Source: Klebsiella pneumoniae (GTDB lineage: Bacteria > Pseudomonadota > Gammaproteobacteria > Enterobacterales > Enterobacteriaceae). From it: a DNA stretch of 64,000 nucleotides. Under the pieces are notes generated by a model. The model did not search any database, was not told where the DNA came from, and was given only the letters and a program-made list of their open reading frames with translations. The stretch lies in the NCBI RefSeq assembly GCF_000742135.1, contig NZ_KN046818.1:806841-870840 (forward strand). Reading direction: 5' to 3'. The translations under genes and the position numbers were made by a program. Shown piece by piece: positions 24,989-35,750 of this stretch. Positions within the stretch are counted from its first letter, which is position 1. Every line of letters begins with the position of its first letter.

Positions 24989-26041
24989 ATGAAAAAGAGT
25001 ACTCTGGCATTAATGATGATGGGCTTTGTGGCTTCAACAGCGACGCAGGCAGCGGAAGTTTATAATAAGAACGCGAACAAGCTGGATGTGTACGGCAAGA
25101 TCAAAGCCATGCACTATTTCAGCGACTATGACAGCAAGGATGGCGATCAGACCTACGTGCGTTTCGGTATTAAAGGCGAAACGCAGATTAACGACGACCT
25201 GACCGGCTATGGCCGTTGGGAATCTGAATTCTCCGGTAACAAAACCGAGAGCGACTCCAGTCAGAAAACCCGTCTGGCGTTCGCCGGCGTGAAGCTGAAG
25301 AACTACGGCTCCTTCGATTACGGTCGTAACCTTGGCGCCCTGTACGACGTGGAAGCCTGGACCGATATGTTCCCGGAATTCGGCGGCGATTCCTCTGCCC
25401 AGACCGATAACTTTATGACCAAGCGCGCCAGCGGCCTGGCGACCTACCGCAACACCGACTTCTTCGGTCTGGTGGATGGCCTGGATCTGACCCTGCAGTA
25501 CCAGGGTAAAAACGAAGGCCGTGAAGCGAAGAAACAGAACGGCGACGGCGTCGGCACCTCGTTAAGCTATGATTTCGGCGGCAGCGACTTCGCCGTCAGC
25601 GCGGCCTACACCAGCTCCGACCGTACCAACGATCAGAACCTGCTGGCCCGCGGCCAGGGTTCGAAAGCGGAAGCCTGGGCGACCGGCCTGAAATATGACG
25701 CCAACAATATCTACCTGGCGACCATGTACTCTGAAACCCGCAAGATGACCCCGATCAGCGGCGGCTTTGCCAACAAAGCGCAGAACTTTGAAGCGGTGGC
25801 GCAGTATCAGTTCGACTTCGGTCTGCGTCCGTCCCTCGGCTATGTGCTGTCGAAAGGGAAGGATATCGAAGGGGTGGGGAGTGAAGATCTGGTTAACTAC
25901 ATCGACGTGGGCCTGACCTACTACTTCAACAAAAACATGAACGCCTTCGTGGATTACAAAATCAACCAGCTGAAAAGCGATAACAAACTCGGCATCAACG
26001 ATGACGACATCGTCGCGCTGGGTATGACCTACCAGTTCTGA
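24989..26041 (+). CDS. phoE: Outer-membrane phosphoporin
   Basis: The 350-residue product has a 21-residue signal peptide ending [19 protein letters not shown], the conserved start of enteric general porins. It continues through [20 protein letters not shown] and [20 protein letters not shown] (loop 3 region) and ends VALGMTYQF, with the terminal phenylalanine needed for assembly. Trimeric anion-preferring porin induced by phosphate limitation (family knowledge). The position next to proBA identifies it as PhoE rather than OmpC/OmpF. Confidence 0.95.
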   Translation: MKKSTLALMMMGFVASTATQAAEVYNKNANKLDVYGKIKAMHYFSDYDSKDGDQTYVRFGIKGETQINDDLTGYGRWESEFSGNKTESDSSQKTRLAFAGVKLKNYGSFDYGRNLGALYDVEAWTDMFPEFGGDSSAQTDNFMTKRASGLATYRNTDFFGLVDGLDLTLQYQGKNEGREAKKQNGDGVGTSLSYDFGGSDFAVSAAYTSSDRTNDQNLLARGQGSKAEAWATGLKYDANNIYLATMYSETRKMTPISGGFANKAQNFEAVAQYQFDFGLRPSLGYVLSKGKDIEGVGSEDLVNYIDVGLTYYFNKNMNAFVDYKINQLKSDNKLGINDDDIVALGMTYQF

Positions 26042-26060
26042 TTAACCGCAGAACCACCCG

Positions 26061-26087
26061 CCGCAGCCCTGGCTGCGGCTTTTTTTT
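26061..26087 (+). terminator. Rho-independent terminator after phoE
   Basis: A GC-rich stem (ccgcag/ctgcgg, 6 to 8 bp) is followed by eight Ts. It also lies at the end of the convergent lipoprotein gene. Confidence 0.9.
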
Positions 26088-26652
26088 AGCGGCGATTCTT
26101 CGCCAAATGCAGGGTGTCGCTGTTCATGGTGATCTGCGCGTTATACTCCTTCGGCAGACGACGCGCCTGATAGAACGCTGATTCCCAGTAAGGGTTGTCC
26201 AGCGAAGAGCGCATCACGCCCTGGCTGCTCGAGGCGTGAAGGAAATTATGATCGGTATCGTAAAAGCCAACGTGCATCCCGGCCCGGGTGCGGAAGAACA
26301 CCAGATCGCCGGGACGTAAATCCCGCTTATTGACCCGCACGCCCATGTGCAGCAGCTCGCGGGTGGTGATCCGCTCCATTGGCAGGTTAAAGCGATCCTT
26401 CAGCGTGCGCCAGACGAAACCCGAGCAGTCGACGCCGCTTTGTTCAGTACCGCCCCATTCATAGGGGGTTCCCTGCCAGGTGTGCATCTGATCATGCAGG
26501 GCCGCCACCACAGGGATCAGATCGTCCGATCCGCTATCAATGGTCATATCCGCATGAGATTTTGTGTTCTTTGCCTGTTTCGGTGAGGAGGAGCATCCTG
26601 CCAACAACAAAAAAGGAATTAAAAAGAGAGCATGCGTCAGTTTTGGCTTCAT
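26086..26652 (-). CDS. NlpC/P60-family lipoprotein, probable peptidoglycan endopeptidase
   Basis: The 188-residue product has a lipoprotein signal with lipobox LLLAGC (cysteine 20), then a NlpC/P60 domain. Catalytic cysteine is in GVDCSGFVWRTL, histidine in GMHVGFYDTD, and a third polar residue in FLHASS. Members cut peptide bonds in cell-wall stem peptides. The sequence is close to NlpC of E. coli in overall plan. Convergent with phoE, sharing the terminator zone. Confidence 0.85.
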   Translation of the reverse strand: MKPKLTHALFLIPFLLLAGCSSSPKQAKNTKSHADMTIDSGSDDLIPVVAALHDQMHTWQGTPYEWGGTEQSGVDCSGFVWRTLKDRFNLPMERITTRELLHMGVRVNKRDLRPGDLVFFRTRAGMHVGFYDTDHNFLHASSSQGVMRSSLDNPYWESAFYQARRLPKEYNAQITMNSDTLHLAKNRR

Positions 26653-26851
26653 ATCGTTATTTTCGAAGTAGCAAGCAGACTGCTTTGTTTTATAGCCGAT
26701 TAAAAACCACGGCTGAATAAGCCGAGGCCGCCTTTACGTTTATTTACGATTAAAAATAAACAACCTCGGGATGGATCAGCCATAAAGGGCAGTTGTCACT
26801 TCGCAACGGTCTGTGCCAGGATGCTGACAGGAACATTTCACGAGGCATTCC
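26653..26851. other. Divergent intergenic region upstream of the EamA transporter
   Basis: About 200 bases between the lipoprotein start and a candidate leader ORF at 26852. No clear promoter could be selected and no hairpin stands out. The following bases up to 27064 hold the leader ORF and hairpins described separately. Confidence 0.4.
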
Positions 26852-26992
26852 ATGACGCATTACGCCATCTCTAGCGAGACTTTGCCCGGCGCCGCTTTCG
26901 ACGCGGGGTGGATGACGTCTGCGCCTCATCATCGCTTCGCCACGCTCTGCCCACCGCCTCCCCCTCCAGACCGGGTAGTTTTCGGCGCTTAA
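26852..26992 (+). CDS. Candidate 46-residue leader peptide with six consecutive prolines
   Basis: An ATG with gagg 6 bases upstream opens a frame that ends TAA at 26990-26992, 72 bases before the EamA transporter. Near its end are codons for Pro x6 (ccaccgcctccccctcca), then DRVVFGA. Short stems follow: ggcg/cgcc overlapping the stop and gcagg/cctgc at about 27004-27019. Proline runs stall ribosomes without EF-P, and proline codons in the MgtL leader sense charging (established), so this could be an attenuator. It may also be a chance frame in GC-rich DNA. Confidence 0.33.
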   Translation: MTHYAISSETLPGAAFDAGWMTSAPHHRFATLCPPPPPPDRVVFGA

Positions 26993-27064
26993 CGCCGTCT
27001 TTAGCAGGCGCTTACCTGCCGGTATGACGCTTGTTACCTTGTGTTTGACGTTCTGGAGCATGCT

Positions 27065-27934
27065 ATGCACGTTCGCTATTCTCTGCTCGCCTCGCAGGCG
27101 ACAACGGCCCTTTTTGTGCTGCTGTGGGGCAGCGCGGCCATCTTCACCCGCTGGGGACTGGATAACGCCTCGCCGATGGCGCTGCTGGTCTTTCGTTTTC
27201 TGGTTGCCCTAGTCGCGCTGACGCCGCTGGCTATCGTCCGTCGGCGCTGGCTGCCCGCGCCGGGCACCCGCCTGCAGACAGCTGTCACCGGTCTGATGCT
27301 GATTGGCGGCTATTCGGTCTGTTACTTCGAGGCGATGGCCAACGGCGTGACGCCGGGACTTATCGCCACCATCATGGGGATCCAGCCCATCCTTACGCTT
27401 TGCGTGGTGGAGCGCCGCCTGCAGGGGCGGCGGCTGTCAGGACTGCTGCTTGCCCTGGCGGGGCTGGTGCTATTGGTGTGGCGCAGCCTGGCGGCCTCGC
27501 CGATGGCGACGGTGGGGATCCTGTTTGCGCTGGCGGCGCTGCTGCTGATGACCTTTGGCGCGCTGTGGCAAAAGCGCAGCCGTCAGGCGCCGGCGGATGT
27601 CCTGCCGCTGCAGTATGCCGTTAGTCTGGGGCTGTGCCTGCTGATTGCCCCGATCAGCGGCTTCCAGTTTACCGTTAACGCCGGGTTGATTATTCCGGTG
27701 CTGTTTCTCGGGCTGCTGATTTCGGTGGTCGCCCAGCTACTGCTGTACCGTCTGCTGAGCGCGGGAAATATCGTCAATGTCACCAGCCTTTTTTATCTGG
27801 TGCCAGCGATCACGGCGCTGCTGGATTATCTGCTGCTGGGCAACCGGCTGCCGGCGGCGGCGATGATCGGTATGATGGCGATCGTCGGCGGGATCGTGCT
27901 GGTGTTCCGCACCGCGAAGGTCCGCGCCGGCTGA
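27065..27934 (+). CDS. EamA/DMT-family inner-membrane transporter
   Basis: The start at 27065 (MHVRYSLLASQATTALFVLL) is chosen over the in-frame codon at 27041. The 289-residue product has about ten hydrophobic segments in two EamA repeats: the first with WGSAAIFTRWGLDNASPMAL, the second starting about residue 150. DMT family members export metabolites or drugs; substrate is not readable from sequence. It is alone on this strand between a lipoprotein and a HAD phosphatase. Confidence 0.88.
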   Translation: MHVRYSLLASQATTALFVLLWGSAAIFTRWGLDNASPMALLVFRFLVALVALTPLAIVRRRWLPAPGTRLQTAVTGLMLIGGYSVCYFEAMANGVTPGLIATIMGIQPILTLCVVERRLQGRRLSGLLLALAGLVLLVWRSLAASPMATVGILFALAALLLMTFGALWQKRSRQAPADVLPLQYAVSLGLCLLIAPISGFQFTVNAGLIIPVLFLGLLISVVAQLLLYRLLSAGNIVNVTSLFYLVPAITALLDYLLLGNRLPAAAMIGMMAIVGGIVLVFRTAKVRAG

Positions 27935-28029
27935 TGGCGAGCCGGGCGCTGCGGCGTCCGGTTCATTTTCCTGTCATCTTTTTTACGCATGCTCCCGGCA
28001 GCTTATTTTGACCAGTAAGGGAAAGTACC

Positions 28030-28695
28030 ATGGGCAACACGCTGACGATTTTTGATCTCGATAACACCCTGATACAGGGCGATAGCAGTACGGTCTGGAG
28101 CCAGTTTATGGTTCGCGAAGGGCTGGCGACGCAGAAGGGGTATCTTGCCCGCGAGGCGCGGCTAATGGCGGATTATGACCGGGGAGAGATGAATATCGCC
28201 GATTATGTGGCCCTGATCCAGGCGCCGCTGGCCGGAATACCGAAGTCGGTCGTTGACGCGCTGGTGGCCCGCTGCGTGCGCGAGGCGATCCTGCCCCGGG
28301 TCTATCCGCAGGCGTGGGAGCTCATTCGTCGTCTGCGGGCCGAGGGAGAGCAGATGCTGATTATCTCCGCCTCGGTTAGCCTGCTGGTGCAGGCGGTGGC
28401 CGCCGCGCTGGAGATCGATCAGGCGCTGGGTATTGACGTGGCGATGGTCGACGGCGGCTACAGCGGTGAAATCACCGGGATCCCCAGCTATCAGCAGGGG
28501 AAGGTGGCGCGTCTGGCGCAGTGGCGCGAGGCGCATCCGCAGTATGACGGCGAGGTGACGTTCTATACCGATTCCATTAACGATCTGCCGCTGTGCCTGC
28601 ATGCGGATCGCGTGCGGCTGGTCAATCCCTGTCCGCAGCTGCAGGCGGCCGGTGCCGGATACGGCTGGCCGGTGCTGAGCTGGCGGCTGGAATAG
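28030..28695 (+). CDS. HAD-superfamily hydrolase, SerB-like (subfamily IB)
   Basis: The 221-residue product opens MGNTLTIFDLDNTLIQGDSS, with the nucleophile aspartates of motif I (DLDNT). Motif II serine is in MLIISASVSLLVQA, a lysine in QQGKVARL, and motif III/IV in FYTDSINDLPLC. The helical cap lies between about residues 20 and 90. Phosphomonoesterase on a small molecule is expected; substrate unknown. A good aagggaaag site precedes the start. Confidence 0.88.
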   Translation: MGNTLTIFDLDNTLIQGDSSTVWSQFMVREGLATQKGYLAREARLMADYDRGEMNIADYVALIQAPLAGIPKSVVDALVARCVREAILPRVYPQAWELIRRLRAEGEQMLIISASVSLLVQAVAAALEIDQALGIDVAMVDGGYSGEITGIPSYQQGKVARLAQWREAHPQYDGEVTFYTDSINDLPLCLHADRVRLVNPCPQLQAAGAGYGWPVLSWRLE

Positions 28696-29321
28696 CGGAG
28701 CGGATAAATTTTTCTACAGGCCTGCGGGTTCAGTCGTCCCAGGCCGGATAAGCCCTGTAGGCCGGGTAAGGCGCAGCCGCCACCCGGCAAAATAACGGCG
28801 CAACCGGAAATGTCCCTGCCCGCGCTGCGCTTAGCAGGGCTACAGCTTCTATGTTACTTCCGGGCCGATTGCGCTCCCGGTTAATTGTCTGCGTTATGGC
28901 AGTCATGGTGCAGGGAGCGCACAGGGGGCGGCCAGTCGCCGCCGCCCCCTGTACCCCCGGGCTCCGGCCAGCAACATCGCCGCTGCGCGGTCCCTTCGAC
29001 TTATCCCTGCAGGCTTCGGGTCGGGCCGAGGCAGCGTCCCTGCAAAACACGGCCCTCAGCCCGCATCCATGCGGGCTGCCCCGGCCTTCCGGGAACGTCT
29101 CAGCGATGTTGAGGCCGCCAGCACCGGCAGTTTCAGCAGCCCCTGCGCCAGCGGTGATTTGGGGTTGTAGGCCGGGTAAGGCGCAGCCGCCACCCGGCAT
29201 AAACGCAGCTCCGTGCCTGATGCCATCGCCCGGCGGCGCCGTTGCTTGCCGGGCCTGGAGACAGTCGGAGCCGGACGAGTAGGCCGGATAAGGCGAAGCC
29301 GCCATCCGGCGCAAAGGCGCG
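28696..29321. repeat. Intergenic repeat region: three REP units flanking an unexplained GC-rich hairpin block
   Basis: REP-type units (gccgggtaaggcgcagccgc then cacccggc or variants) lie at about 28757-28789, 29168-29199 and 29279-29311. Between the first two is about 370 bases with a perfect 12-bp stem (28921-28932 with 28941-28952) and a 10-bp stem with a 2-base loop (29057-29078). No frame in the block looks coding. It may be another dispersed repeat of Klebsiella. Confidence 0.7.
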
Positions 29322-30206
29322 CTAGCGTCCGCCCTGATACAGCGGCACCGCGGCGCCGCCGATATAGCGACGGCGCAGCCAGGCGGAAAGGGTGTCCATG
29401 ATCATTACCACCGCCACCAGCAGCAGGGTGATAAACATCACCACATCCCAGTTCCACAGACGCATATTCTCGGCATAGATAAGCCCGATACCGCCGGCGC
29501 CGACGAAGCCCAGCACCGCCGCGGAGCGGGTGTTGGATTCAATCTGATACAGGCTAAGCGCGAGGAAGGTCGGGAACGACTGGGTAAAAATGCCAAAGCG
29601 ATGCTTTTGCAGGCCATTCGCGCCCACGGCGGTCAGCCCGCGCCCGGGAGATCGGTCCACGGCTTCGTGTCCTTCCGCGTACAGCCGTCCCAGCAGGCCG
29701 GTGTCCTGCATGATGATCGCCAGCACCCCTGCCAGCGGCCCGAGGCCGACCGCACGCACGAAAATCAGCCCCCAGATAGCCATGTCGATCCCGCGCAGTA
29801 CATCAAACAGGCGGCGCATCAGCAGGGCGAGGGTCCCCAGCACCACGCCGCGCATGATGTTGCGGGCGGCGAAGAAGGAGAGCAGCAGCGCCAGCACCGT
29901 GGCGGTCAGCGTCCCGGCGAAGACGATGGCCAGGGTGACGCCGATTTGCGTAAAGTAATAGCCGAACGGCCAGTTCCAGAAGTCGTGCCAGACGAACATC
30001 CGCGCCAGGTAGCGGCCAATCTGCTGCAGGCCGGTGGTCAGCTGTTCGCCGCTGACGCCGAACTGCAGAAAAAACCAGACGTAATAGAGCAGGCAGGCTA
30101 GCGCCACCAGCCCGACGTAGAGCAGGTAGCGCCCCTGGACCTGATAGAGCTGCTTATGCTGCCGCCGGCTGGCGGCGAGATCCGGTTGCATGTGCCAGAC
30201 GCTCAT
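29322..30206 (-). CDS. phnE: Phosphonate-type ABC transporter permease, second copy
   Basis: The 294-residue permease has an N-terminal membrane segment, the core with VTLAIVFAGTLTATVLALLL, and the EAA-type loop HEAVDRSPGRGLTAVGANG, then GFVGAGGIGLIYAENMRLWN typical of PhnE. It overlaps the upstream permease gene by 4 bases. In phnCDE systems two permease genes occur often and may form a heterodimer. Last gene of the operon. Confidence 0.88.
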   Translation of the reverse strand: MSVWHMQPDLAASRRQHKQLYQVQGRYLLYVGLVALACLLYYVWFFLQFGVSGEQLTTGLQQIGRYLARMFVWHDFWNWPFGYYFTQIGVTLAIVFAGTLTATVLALLLSFFAARNIMRGVVLGTLALLMRRLFDVLRGIDMAIWGLIFVRAVGLGPLAGVLAIIMQDTGLLGRLYAEGHEAVDRSPGRGLTAVGANGLQKHRFGIFTQSFPTFLALSLYQIESNTRSAAVLGFVGAGGIGLIYAENMRLWNWDVVMFITLLLVAVVMIMDTLSAWLRRRYIGGAAVPLYQGGR

Positions 30207-31075
30207 TTCTTACCCTCCAGTACCCACAGGCGCAGACGACCGGACAGCATGTCCAGCGCCGACACCACCAGAATGATCAGCAGCAGGGTGATGCTCACCT
30301 GATCGTAGCGGTCGAGCTTGATGTTGGTCATCAGCTCCTGGCCGATGCCGCCCGCGCCCACCAGCCCGAGAATGGTCGACGAGCGGAAGTTGATTTCAAG
30401 CCGCATAAAGCCATAGGAGAGAAACAGCGGTTTCACTTGCGGCCAGAGGGCGAAGCGAATTTTCTGCAGCGGGGACGCGCCGCAGGCCGCCAGGCCGCGT
30501 ACCGGTTTGTTTTGCGCGCTTTCCACCGCCTCGTAGAACAGTTTGGTCAGGCTGCCGACGGTATGCAGCATCAGCGCCAGAAAGCCCGGGATCGCGCCGA
30601 TGCCGAACGCCATCACAAAGATCACCGCCCACGCCAGCTCGGGCATGGTGCGCAAAAAGGCTACCAGCACGCGAATGGCAAAGCGCACCGGCGCCGGGGA
30701 CCAGGCGTTATTGGCGGCAAGAAACGCGAAAACCGTGGCGATGGCGACCGCCACCAGGGTTGAGGCCAGCGCCAGCTGCAGGGTTTCCCAGATCAGCGGC
30801 AGCTGGATCGGCAGGCGATAGCCCCACCAGGCCAGCGACCCTTTGGTCTGCACATCGGCGAACAGGTTGCCGGCGCTAAGGGGCGGAATGGTCTCTGCCA
30901 TATAGTCAAAGAAGTGGGGCAGCGAGTGCCAGATAGTCAGCAGATTAAATTCCGCGGCGCTGCCGGCGGCAAAATAGAGCGCCAGCAGCAGCAGCGACCA
31001 GCAGACGGCATCGCGCTTTTGCCGCGAGCGTACCTGCTGGTAATAGCGTTCAAATTCGGTGTGGGTTGTCTTCAT
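30203..31075 (-). CDS. phnE: Phosphonate-type ABC transporter permease, first copy
   Basis: The start at 31075 (MKTTHTEFERYYQQVRSRQK) is chosen over an in-frame codon at 31120 because it begins the usual soluble N-terminus. The product has about six membrane segments, the loop YEAVESAQNKPVRGLAACGA, and LGLVGAGGIGQELMTNIKLD. It pairs with the second permease. A strong hairpin lies between this gene and phnD. Confidence 0.88.
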   Translation of the reverse strand: MKTTHTEFERYYQQVRSRQKRDAVCWSLLLLALYFAAGSAAEFNLLTIWHSLPHFFDYMAETIPPLSAGNLFADVQTKGSLAWWGYRLPIQLPLIWETLQLALASTLVAVAIATVFAFLAANNAWSPAPVRFAIRVLVAFLRTMPELAWAVIFVMAFGIGAIPGFLALMLHTVGSLTKLFYEAVESAQNKPVRGLAACGASPLQKIRFALWPQVKPLFLSYGFMRLEINFRSSTILGLVGAGGIGQELMTNIKLDRYDQVSITLLLIILVVSALDMLSGRLRLWVLEGKK

Positions 31076-31088
31076 GCGTCGGGGATCT

Positions 31089-31133
31089 TCAACGTAGCGC
31101 CGCCGCTTACCCTGGGGCAAGCAGGCGGCGTTG
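31089..31133 (-). repeat. Long imperfect hairpin between phnD and phnE
   Basis: On the minus strand the arms caacgccgcctgcttgccc and gggtaagcggcggcgctacg pair along most of their length. No T run follows. Such intercistronic hairpins often stabilise the upstream message, which would favour binding protein over permease (inference). Confidence 0.6.
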
Positions 31134-31141
31134 AGGCAGGA

Positions 31142-32080
31142 TTAACGCGCGCTCACCAGCTCGCGTTTCATATCAATAATCTGCTGGAAGTCAGCAACGC
31201 TGCCCGGGCCGATGTGCTGAGTACCGCCCATCGCTTTGATAAAGCAGGCGTGATCCTCGGTGTCCAGCTTTTTCACTGCCGCCACGACCTTCGCCTTAAA
31301 GTCCGCCGGCAGCGCATTGCTCACCAGGATCGGGCCGTTCGGGATCAGCGGCGATTGCCAGATAATGCGGATCTGCTTCATCAGATCCGGATGATCCATG
31401 CGAATCAGGCGGTTGAACGCGCCGGTAGTGTAGCCGGTGTTGTAATCGCCAACCATCGAGGCCCACGTGACCGCGCCCGCGAACTGGCCATTCAGCACGC
31501 CGAGGATGTCCTGCTCATGGCCGCCGGAGAAGGTGACGCTGGAGAAGGTGTTGTTGTATTTGTTGTCGGCGTTACCGCCAAATTTTTCTTTAAACGCATG
31601 GTTAGGGATCAGATACCCGGAAGTGGAATCCGGATCGGCGAAGCCGAAGGCTTTGCCTTTTAAATCGTCCAGCGTTTTGTAGGGGGAGTCGGCTTTGACG
31701 ATCACCACTGAGTGATAGCCGCGAGACTGATCTTTGTCGTCCACGGCGATGCCGACGATATCCACCGCTTTCGGATTATTGAGATAAACCGAGGCGTAGG
31801 AGGAGGGGGACATGCTCAGCACCACGTCGACTTTGCCCCCCAGCAGGCCCTGGATCACCCCGGAATAGTCGGAAGAGTTGCGCAGTTTGGTATCCACGTT
31901 CAGCTCTTTATCGAGGAAGGCCTTCACGCACTGGTTATCGCCGATTTGCTGAGTGGCGTTCTGGCCGCCGAGAATGCCCAGATTGAGCTCTTTCGGCTGC
32001 GCCGCCGCTGCCTGCCATGCCATCATCATGCCCGCGACCATTGCGGATAAACGAACTGCGCCAGTCATATATTTTTTCAT
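31142..32080 (-). CDS. phnD: Phosphonate/phosphite-type ABC transporter substrate-binding protein
   Basis: The start at 32080 gives a signal peptide ending AWQAAAAQPKELNLGILGG. The 312-residue product has PhnD features: NSSDYSGVIQGLLGGKVDVV, SRGYHSVVIVKADSPYKTLD, GKAFGFADPDSTSGYLIPNH and DILGVLNGQFAGAVTWASM. It binds an oxyanion-type phosphorus compound in the periplasm; phosphonate versus phosphite cannot be told by eye. No C-P lyase gene lies in the window. Confidence 0.9.
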   Translation of the reverse strand: MKKYMTGAVRLSAMVAGMMMAWQAAAAQPKELNLGILGGQNATQQIGDNQCVKAFLDKELNVDTKLRNSSDYSGVIQGLLGGKVDVVLSMSPSSYASVYLNNPKAVDIVGIAVDDKDQSRGYHSVVIVKADSPYKTLDDLKGKAFGFADPDSTSGYLIPNHAFKEKFGGNADNKYNNTFSSVTFSGGHEQDILGVLNGQFAGAVTWASMVGDYNTGYTTGAFNRLIRMDHPDLMKQIRIIWQSPLIPNGPILVSNALPADFKAKVVAAVKKLDTEDHACFIKAMGGTQHIGPGSVADFQQIIDMKRELVSAR

Positions 32081-32102
32081 TATGTTGCCCGTGTGAGTGA
32101 AA

Positions 32103-32966
32103 TTAATGCAATTGGCTAACTTCATCGCCGTACAGCCGCTGCAGCACATCCTGCGTCAGCCGGGAGGGGTGATCGTCAAAAATAAGCTGGCCGCTGGCGA
32201 CGCCGATAACCCGGGTGCAGTAGGCCCTGACCAGCTCCACCGAATGCAGGTTTACCATCACGCTGATACCCTGCTCGCTAATCTCGCGCAGCACATCCAT
32301 GATGCGCTGAGTGTTTTTCGGATCCAGCGAGGCGACAGGCTCGTCGGCCAGCAGGATCCCGGGGTTTTGCATCAGCGCCCGGCAGATCGCCACCCGCTGC
32401 ATCTGCCCGCCGGAGAGGTTCTCCGCCCGCTGCAGCGCGTGCGGCAGCATGTTCATCCACTCAAGCAGCGCAATGGCGCGCGCCCGGTCGGCTGCGGGAA
32501 AGATTTTAAACAGCGATTTCAGGGTTGAAGTCTGGCTGAGGCGGCCCAGCAGGACGTTGGTGAGCACGTCGAGGCGCGGCACCAGGCAGAAGTCCTGAAA
32601 AATCATTCCGCAGTGGCTACGCCAGGCATTGAGCGCACGGCCTTTCAGCTGTGAGACATCGTGCGGGGTACCGACTTCCGGGTAGCTAAGAATTTCTCCG
32701 CCGCTGGCGCTGTGGGTGCCGTTGAGGACATGCAGGAGCGTCGATTTACCGGCGCCGGAGCGGCCAATGACCCCGACCATTTCCCCGGCGTGCAGATCAA
32801 AGCTGATGCCGTCCAGCACCTTGTGCTGGGCTTGATAAGCTTTACTCAGATTACGCACGCTTAAGACCTTCCGCTGCCGGCCGGCAGCGAGATCGGTGAA
32901 CGGCTGGAAATCAGTTTCGGCCACCGCGGCAAGAGAGCTGTTCATAAGAGTGTCCAGGTTCGTCAT
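32103..32966 (-). CDS. phnC: Phosphonate-type ABC transporter ATP-binding protein
   Basis: The 287-residue ATPase has Walker [10 protein letters not shown], the Q-loop [17 protein letters not shown], signature LSGGQMQRV, Walker [13 protein letters not shown] and the H-loop in [11 protein letters not shown]. It is the first gene of phnC-phnD-phnE-phnE. It has an N-terminal extension of about 30 residues before the ABC fold. Energises import with the downstream genes. Confidence 0.92.
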   Translation of the reverse strand: MTNLDTLMNSSLAAVAETDFQPFTDLAAGRQRKVLSVRNLSKAYQAQHKVLDGISFDLHAGEMVGVIGRSGAGKSTLLHVLNGTHSASGGEILSYPEVGTPHDVSQLKGRALNAWRSHCGMIFQDFCLVPRLDVLTNVLLGRLSQTSTLKSLFKIFPAADRARAIALLEWMNMLPHALQRAENLSGGQMQRVAICRALMQNPGILLADEPVASLDPKNTQRIMDVLREISEQGISVMVNLHSVELVRAYCTRVIGVASGQLIFDDHPSRLTQDVLQRLYGDEVSQLH

Positions 32967-34336
<1,370 letters not shown>

Positions 34337-34410
34337 CACCCAGGCAATTCTGTTTTTTAAATGGTTCACCGGGACATCATGTCCTTAATTCAACTCAGGA
34401 TGAAAAAGCG

Positions 34411-34998
34411 ATGAAAAAAAAGGTTCTGGCAATAGCTCTGGTAACGGCGTTTACCGGTATGGGCGTGGCGCAGGCTGCTGACGTAACGGCTCAGGCTGTA
34501 GCGACCTGGTCTGCGACCGCTAAAAAAGACACCACCAGCAAGCTGGTTGTGACCCCGCTCGGCAGCCTGGCGTTCCAGTACGCCGAAGGCATTAAAGGCT
34601 TTAACTCGCAGAAAGGTCTGTTTGACGTGGCGATTGAGGGGGACACAACGGCGACCGCCTTTAAGCTGACCTCGCGTCTTATCACCAACACCTTAACCCA
34701 GCTGGATACCTCCGGCTCCACGCTGAGCGTGGGCGTGGATTATAACGGCGCCGCGGTGGAAAAAACTGGCGATACCGTGATGATCGATACCGCCAACAAT
34801 ATTATGGGCGGCAACCTCAGCGCGCTGGCTAATGGCTACAACGCCAGCGGCCGTACCACAGCGCAGGATGGTTTCACTTTCTCCATCATCAGCGGCACCA
34901 CCAACGGCACCACCGCCGTGACCGATTACAGCACTCTGCCGGAAGGGATCTGGAGCGGCGACGTCAGCGTACAGTTCGACGCCACCTGGACCAGTTGA
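34411..34998 (+). CDS. ecpA: EcpA, major subunit of the E. coli common pilus
   Basis: The 195-residue product has a 22-residue signal peptide ([20 protein letters not shown]), then [20 protein letters not shown] and many EcpA-specific blocks ([40 protein letters not shown]). It has no pilin cysteine pair, as is usual for the alpha-class pilins. Polymerises as the shaft of a fibre that mediates attachment and biofilm (family knowledge). A terminator follows directly. Confidence 0.97.
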   Translation: MKKKVLAIALVTAFTGMGVAQAADVTAQAVATWSATAKKDTTSKLVVTPLGSLAFQYAEGIKGFNSQKGLFDVAIEGDTTATAFKLTSRLITNTLTQLDTSGSTLSVGVDYNGAAVEKTGDTVMIDTANNIMGGNLSALANGYNASGRTTAQDGFTFSIISGTTNGTTAVTDYSTLPEGIWSGDVSVQFDATWTS

Positions 34999-35013
34999 TC
35001 CTTCTGATGCACC

Positions 35014-35040
35014 AGCAGGGGGATCTCCCCCTGCTTTTTT
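35014..35040 (+). terminator. Intra-operon terminator after ecpA
   Basis: A 10-bp perfect stem (agcaggggga/tccccctgct around tc) runs into six Ts, only 15 bases past the ecpA stop and 17 before ecpB. It should let most transcripts end after the major subunit. Confidence 0.88.
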
Positions 35041-35056
35041 CACGGACGGAATTGTT

Positions 35057-35725
35057 ATGAAAAAGCACCTTCTGGCCCTCGGGCTGCTGCTTGCCGGGGT
35101 GTCGCCGGCGCAGGCGCTGGATGTCGGCGATATTTCATCCTTTATGAACAGCGGCAGCAGCACGCTGAGCAAAACGATCAAGAACAGCACAGACAGCGGT
35201 CGACTGATCAATATCCATCTCGAACGGCTCTCTTCCCCGCTGGACGGCGGGCAGGTTATCCCGATGGACAAACCGGATGAGGTATTGCTCACTCCCGCCA
35301 GCCTGCTGCTACCCGCCCAGGCCAGCGATGTGATCCGCTTCTTCTACAAAGGCCCGGCGGATGACAAAGAGCGCTACTACCGCATTGTCTGGTTCGATCA
35401 GGCGCTCAGCGATGCCCAACGCGATAACGCCAACCGCAGCGCGGTGGCCACTGCTTCCGCCCGCATCGGCACCATCCTGGTGGTGGCGCCCCGGCAGGTG
35501 AACTATCGCTTTCAGTACGCCAACGGCTCTCTGACCAACACCGGGAATGCGACGCTGCGGATCCTCGCCTACGGCCCCTGCCTGAAGGCCGCCGATGGTA
35601 AGGAATGTAAAGAGAATTACTACCTGATGCCGGGTAAATCGCGCCGTTTTACGCGCGTGGACACGGCGGATAAAAAAGGACGGGTGGCGCTTTGGCAGGG
35701 TGAGCAGTTTGTTCCCGTGAAATAG
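35057..35725 (+). CDS. ecpB: EcpB, periplasmic pilus chaperone-like protein
   Basis: The 222-residue product has a signal peptide ending [20 protein letters not shown], then an immunoglobulin-like chaperone plan with [20 protein letters not shown] and [20 protein letters not shown]. It is one of two chaperones of the ecp system (with EcpE). Coding begins 17 bases after the terminator; ecpC follows within 26 bases. Confidence 0.93.
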   Translation: MKKHLLALGLLLAGVSPAQALDVGDISSFMNSGSSTLSKTIKNSTDSGRLINIHLERLSSPLDGGQVIPMDKPDEVLLTPASLLLPAQASDVIRFFYKGPADDKERYYRIVWFDQALSDAQRDNANRSAVATASARIGTILVVAPRQVNYRFQYANGSLTNTGNATLRILAYGPCLKAADGKECKENYYLMPGKSRRFTRVDTADKKGRVALWQGEQFVPVK

Positions 35726-35750
35726 ACAGCTGTGCAGATGGATAACGACG

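Noticed and set aside
28851..29314. Overlapping frames of 140-190 codons on both strands in the phn-side intergenic region
   Set aside because: They are made of REP units and hairpin repeats with proline/arginine-rich low-complexity translation.
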